Below, in pieces: positions 61,101-64,000 of a stretch of 64,000 nucleotides of DNA (its first letter is position 1; each line of letters starts with the position of its first letter). This DNA comes from Penelope pileata. Taxonomy: Eukaryota; Chordata; Aves; Galliformes; Cracidae. The DNA lies in assembly GCA_013396635.1 (NCBI GenBank), contig WBMW01005677.1, positions 703,879 to 767,878 on the forward strand. Reading direction: 5' to 3'. The notes beneath the pieces were generated by a model. The model was not told the DNA's origin. It was given only the letters and a program-made list of their open reading frames with translations, and did no database searches. The position numbers and the translations under genes were made by a program.

Positions 61101-64000
61101 GAGTTAAGCATTCCTGTTTTGCAGACAGAAGGGGGAATCTTCTTAAGGGTGATTTTCTGCATCCAGAGGAATATCCAGAAAATGCACTTGGGGTGAAATG
61201 AGGCTTAACATTAGTTTGGATTTACCACTTTGTTTGAAGCATTGTCAGAGGAGCTCGTTCTTAGCCAGAATTTAATTACAGACAATACAAACCAGTGTTA
61301 CTGCAATGGTAGTGGTTGACCACGTTGAAATACCGTGGTGATTTATTGAGTAGTTTAATTTTACATTTTGAATGTAAAAATCTGATGCAATCTAAAAGTA
61401 CTTTGGGCATTTCTTGAGTTTTGTAGGTTAATGATGTCAGTGTGAATGACATCTCCTATCAGAACAGTTCAGTCATCTCCTATCAGAACAGTTCTTAAAT
61501 ATTTGTAAACAGATCTTAAAATTAAAGTATTAAGTGCATTTTCTCTAGAACACCTCTTTTATGAAAGCCAAAAGTGGGAGCAACATTTGCTACAGATTTG
61601 TCTTTCTGATTTCAGATTAATGTTAATGAACAATTTCTGCATCCCTAGACAATGCAAGTTTCGACAGATTTGATATTGGAATTAGTAATTAATAGAATTT
61701 TTAGAAACGAGTAAAACTTCTAATAAACACTTGGTAGCTATGCCAGGAGGTATTCAGCAGTGCTGAAGACTTTGTATATTGAAGAGTTTATGTATTGGTA
61801 AAAAAAATATGACATGAACATTTATGAGGTAATACATCTAAGTATAAAATTAGTCCCTGAATGCCTGATTCTTTAAAAAGCCCACACTTACCATAATATT
61901 CTTAAAATTTGATACTTTCTTTATTTTTAAAATACTTTTCAAGCTGCAGGAGCTATTAACATTCCAAACTTTACATTACTGACTACTTTAGGACAGCAAA
62001 AGAATAAGAAAAGTCAAACCTGAATTTGAAATCTGTCCCTCTAGATAGTTTTAGCTTGTTAGAACTCTAGCAATAGTTTGGCTGAAATACTTCCGTAATG
62101 ATTTACATTTGTGTATCTTTTATATGCATTTTAGCCATAATGAATGTGTTACAGTACTTTTGTGAGCTGTCAGCTGTGTAAGGGCTTTTCTCAAAAATAT
62201 TTTTTGTGAATTTAACTTTCAGCCATGCAAACCAAATATCCCTGGGGGTAAAAGGATAATTTTGTAGAATCTAGTCTTGTTTATTTTACAGGCTACTTTT
62301 AAGCAAAAATCACTAATTATGTCAAATTGCTTAGAGCAGCAACATTATTTACTTATGATGAAGCCAATATCTCTAACCTCATTTCATGAATATTGATTTA
62401 AACCTGAGGTTCCAGAGATAGTCCAAACAATTAATCTACTAAATCACTGTTTGAAGAAACTATAAAATCAATATATAATGAAATTTGACCTTGAGTACAT
62501 CTTTCCAGAGGAAGTGTATACCATAAATCCACCATCACAGTATTGCTTCTCAACAATGACAATGAGACACTATTTTGAGTCCAACTTTCCATATGAGAGT
62601 TTCTAAAGACGTAAAAATTAAGAAATCAGTAATATCTATACTCTTTTTTTTTATTTTAATTTCCTTTTCATTTTTTTATTACCTAAAGATTTCATGTTTT
62701 CTAAAGCACATTGTCTGGCTTGCAAAGTCTTTCACTCCAAAACGGGGAATAAAATGCATGCTTATCCAAAGGATAATTCGTGTTAGATGAAAGCAAGGTG
62801 GAGATTTTGGCACGCTGCCCTGAACTTTGTTGGGGAGGCATGACAGTCCTTTCTGGGGGAAAAAAAAGAAAAAAAAAAGAAAGACATGCTGTAAGAGCAT
62901 TCTTTTCTCTGTTGCTCTCAGTTAAAGTATTTTGTGAAACACTTTTTCTCTTTAGCTTGGGACTGCTGGCATGGTGGCAAGATGCATAAAGGGGAGATGG
63001 CACAAAATGGGGAATTAAGAAATCTGAGTCTTACTGCAGTCTTCATCCCAGTGTATACATTTGCTTAAGACCTTTATTGTCTAAATCGACATTTATTAAG
63101 ATTTTAGAAACATTGGTGGGCATTGCCTGCTACTAAAGTGTATGCAAGGGGTAAACTTCTGAAAAGTTTTAAGTTTTTTCCATGTTTAGTAAATACTTTC
63201 AAGAAGTAATGGAAGGGATCCAAAGCATAAACGTGAAAGTCTCTTCAAGACAGTCTTCGAAAGATAGTAGGACAAACAGGAAGAGAGACTGTGTGTCTGA
63301 GTATAACCTTATGGTTTATTTCTGATGTGGAGCGTAACTGTTTGGCTATAGCACAATGAAATATGTGAGTGTTCTATAGGCATTTTTACTTCATGGACCT
63401 CACTCAGTTTTATGTGTATTTCTTAATGCTAAATAGTGGCGGTACCTGTCCTCACAGTTTGCTGTCCAGTTTGTCCCTGAGCCCCCCAGAGTGAACACTA
63501 CACAGGAGTATGGGCTGTTTGCTGATGGGTGACAAAGACAGGCCAATGGGACAGACCCCTTAGTGTGGTTCTTTGGCCACATGAATGTCATTGCCCCAGA
63601 CGTGTTAAGTCATCACGTTGTCTGAGGTCATCACTAGCACACTAAGAATTTCTAAGCAAAGTAATAAATAAATGTGCTGAGCATTTCTACTAGAAATGAT
63701 GAAGAGCAACAAAGGTTTCCTAAGGATTTCTTTTTATTCTTTGTTAGAAAACTTCCTTTATTATTATTGAGAGTGTGGGCGATATATTGCAGTCAGTTGA
63801 AATTGTTTTTTTTTTTCCCCCAAACCCTTCTTGCTTCACCCTCTGAAGTTCTTGTTGCTTTTTCAGAGATGACTGAATTGAATGTCTAATGCTGATGCAG
63901 GCTATTTGCCTATTTTATTTTAAAGAATAATGGCAATAATTTTAAACGCATGATAATTTATGCACAGGTTGCTAGTTTTCAAGAAAAATCACTTTAATAT
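58152..64000 (+). other. STX17: STX17 intron, open at the window end
   Basis: Starts with donor GTTAGT. I looked for the next coding exon, expected to begin with the region after INIEK, and did not find it, so the intron extends past 64000. It holds a 24-bp tandem duplication at 61450-61494, A-rich tracts near 58990 and 62861-62882 and T-runs near 62645 and 63807. No CR1 or nested gene recognised. Confidence 0.75.
61450..61494 (+). repeat. short tandem duplication, 24-bp period
   Basis: catctcctatcagaacagtt occurs at 61450 and 61474, exact over 21 bp. Confidence 0.93.

Noticed and set aside
58152..64000. Further STX17 exons
   Set aside because: No stretch encodes the expected continuation after INIEK, and no in-frame exon with good splice sites was found.
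1..64000. CRISPR arrays, operons, tRNA or rRNA genes, insertion sequences
   Set aside because: The window is vertebrate nuclear DNA. No regularly spaced repeats, and no tRNA or rRNA signature was seen.

Overview
This is a eukaryotic, almost certainly avian, nuclear genome window. The evidence is intron-split vertebrate genes and several CR1 LINE fragments whose ends carry the bird-type octamer tail (related to ATTCTGTG). The exact species cannot be read from the sequence. I see no prokaryotic, organellar or viral gene.

Layout. 1-25060 holds NR4A3 (NOR-1, an orphan nuclear receptor) on the plus strand: non-coding sequence upstream of the start codon (1-1737), six coding exons (ATG 1740, TGA 22339-22341; 1827 nt including stop, 608 residues) and a long AU-rich 3' UTR ending near 25060. 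All intron boundaries are GT-AG and all exon phases join in frame. 25061 to about 51200 is intergenic, with CR1 copies near 28.6, 30.5, 33.6, 44.6 and 50.6 kb and no gene I can support. 51215-52473 is a CpG island, the likely STX17 (syntaxin 17) promoter and non-coding first exon. It is broken by a 670-base run of N and present as two near-identical 247-bp copies flanking that gap. 57963-58151 is the first coding exon of STX17 (41 codons). The rest of the gene lies beyond 64000.

The two genes are neighbours in the same order and orientation in human, so the window is ordinary conserved synteny. They act in different processes: NR4A3 is an inducible DNA-binding transcription factor, and STX17 is a SNARE of autophagosome-lysosome fusion.

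No previously undescribed system was found. The items most worth a second look are the false duplication at the STX17 promoter, a CR1 copy whose internal deletion coincides with a single N, a CR1-derived NR4A-type binding site between the genes, a nuclear-receptor half-site cluster in an NR4A3 intron, and lineage differences in the NR4A3 protein. Statements about human or other orthologs come from memory of those families, not from a search.
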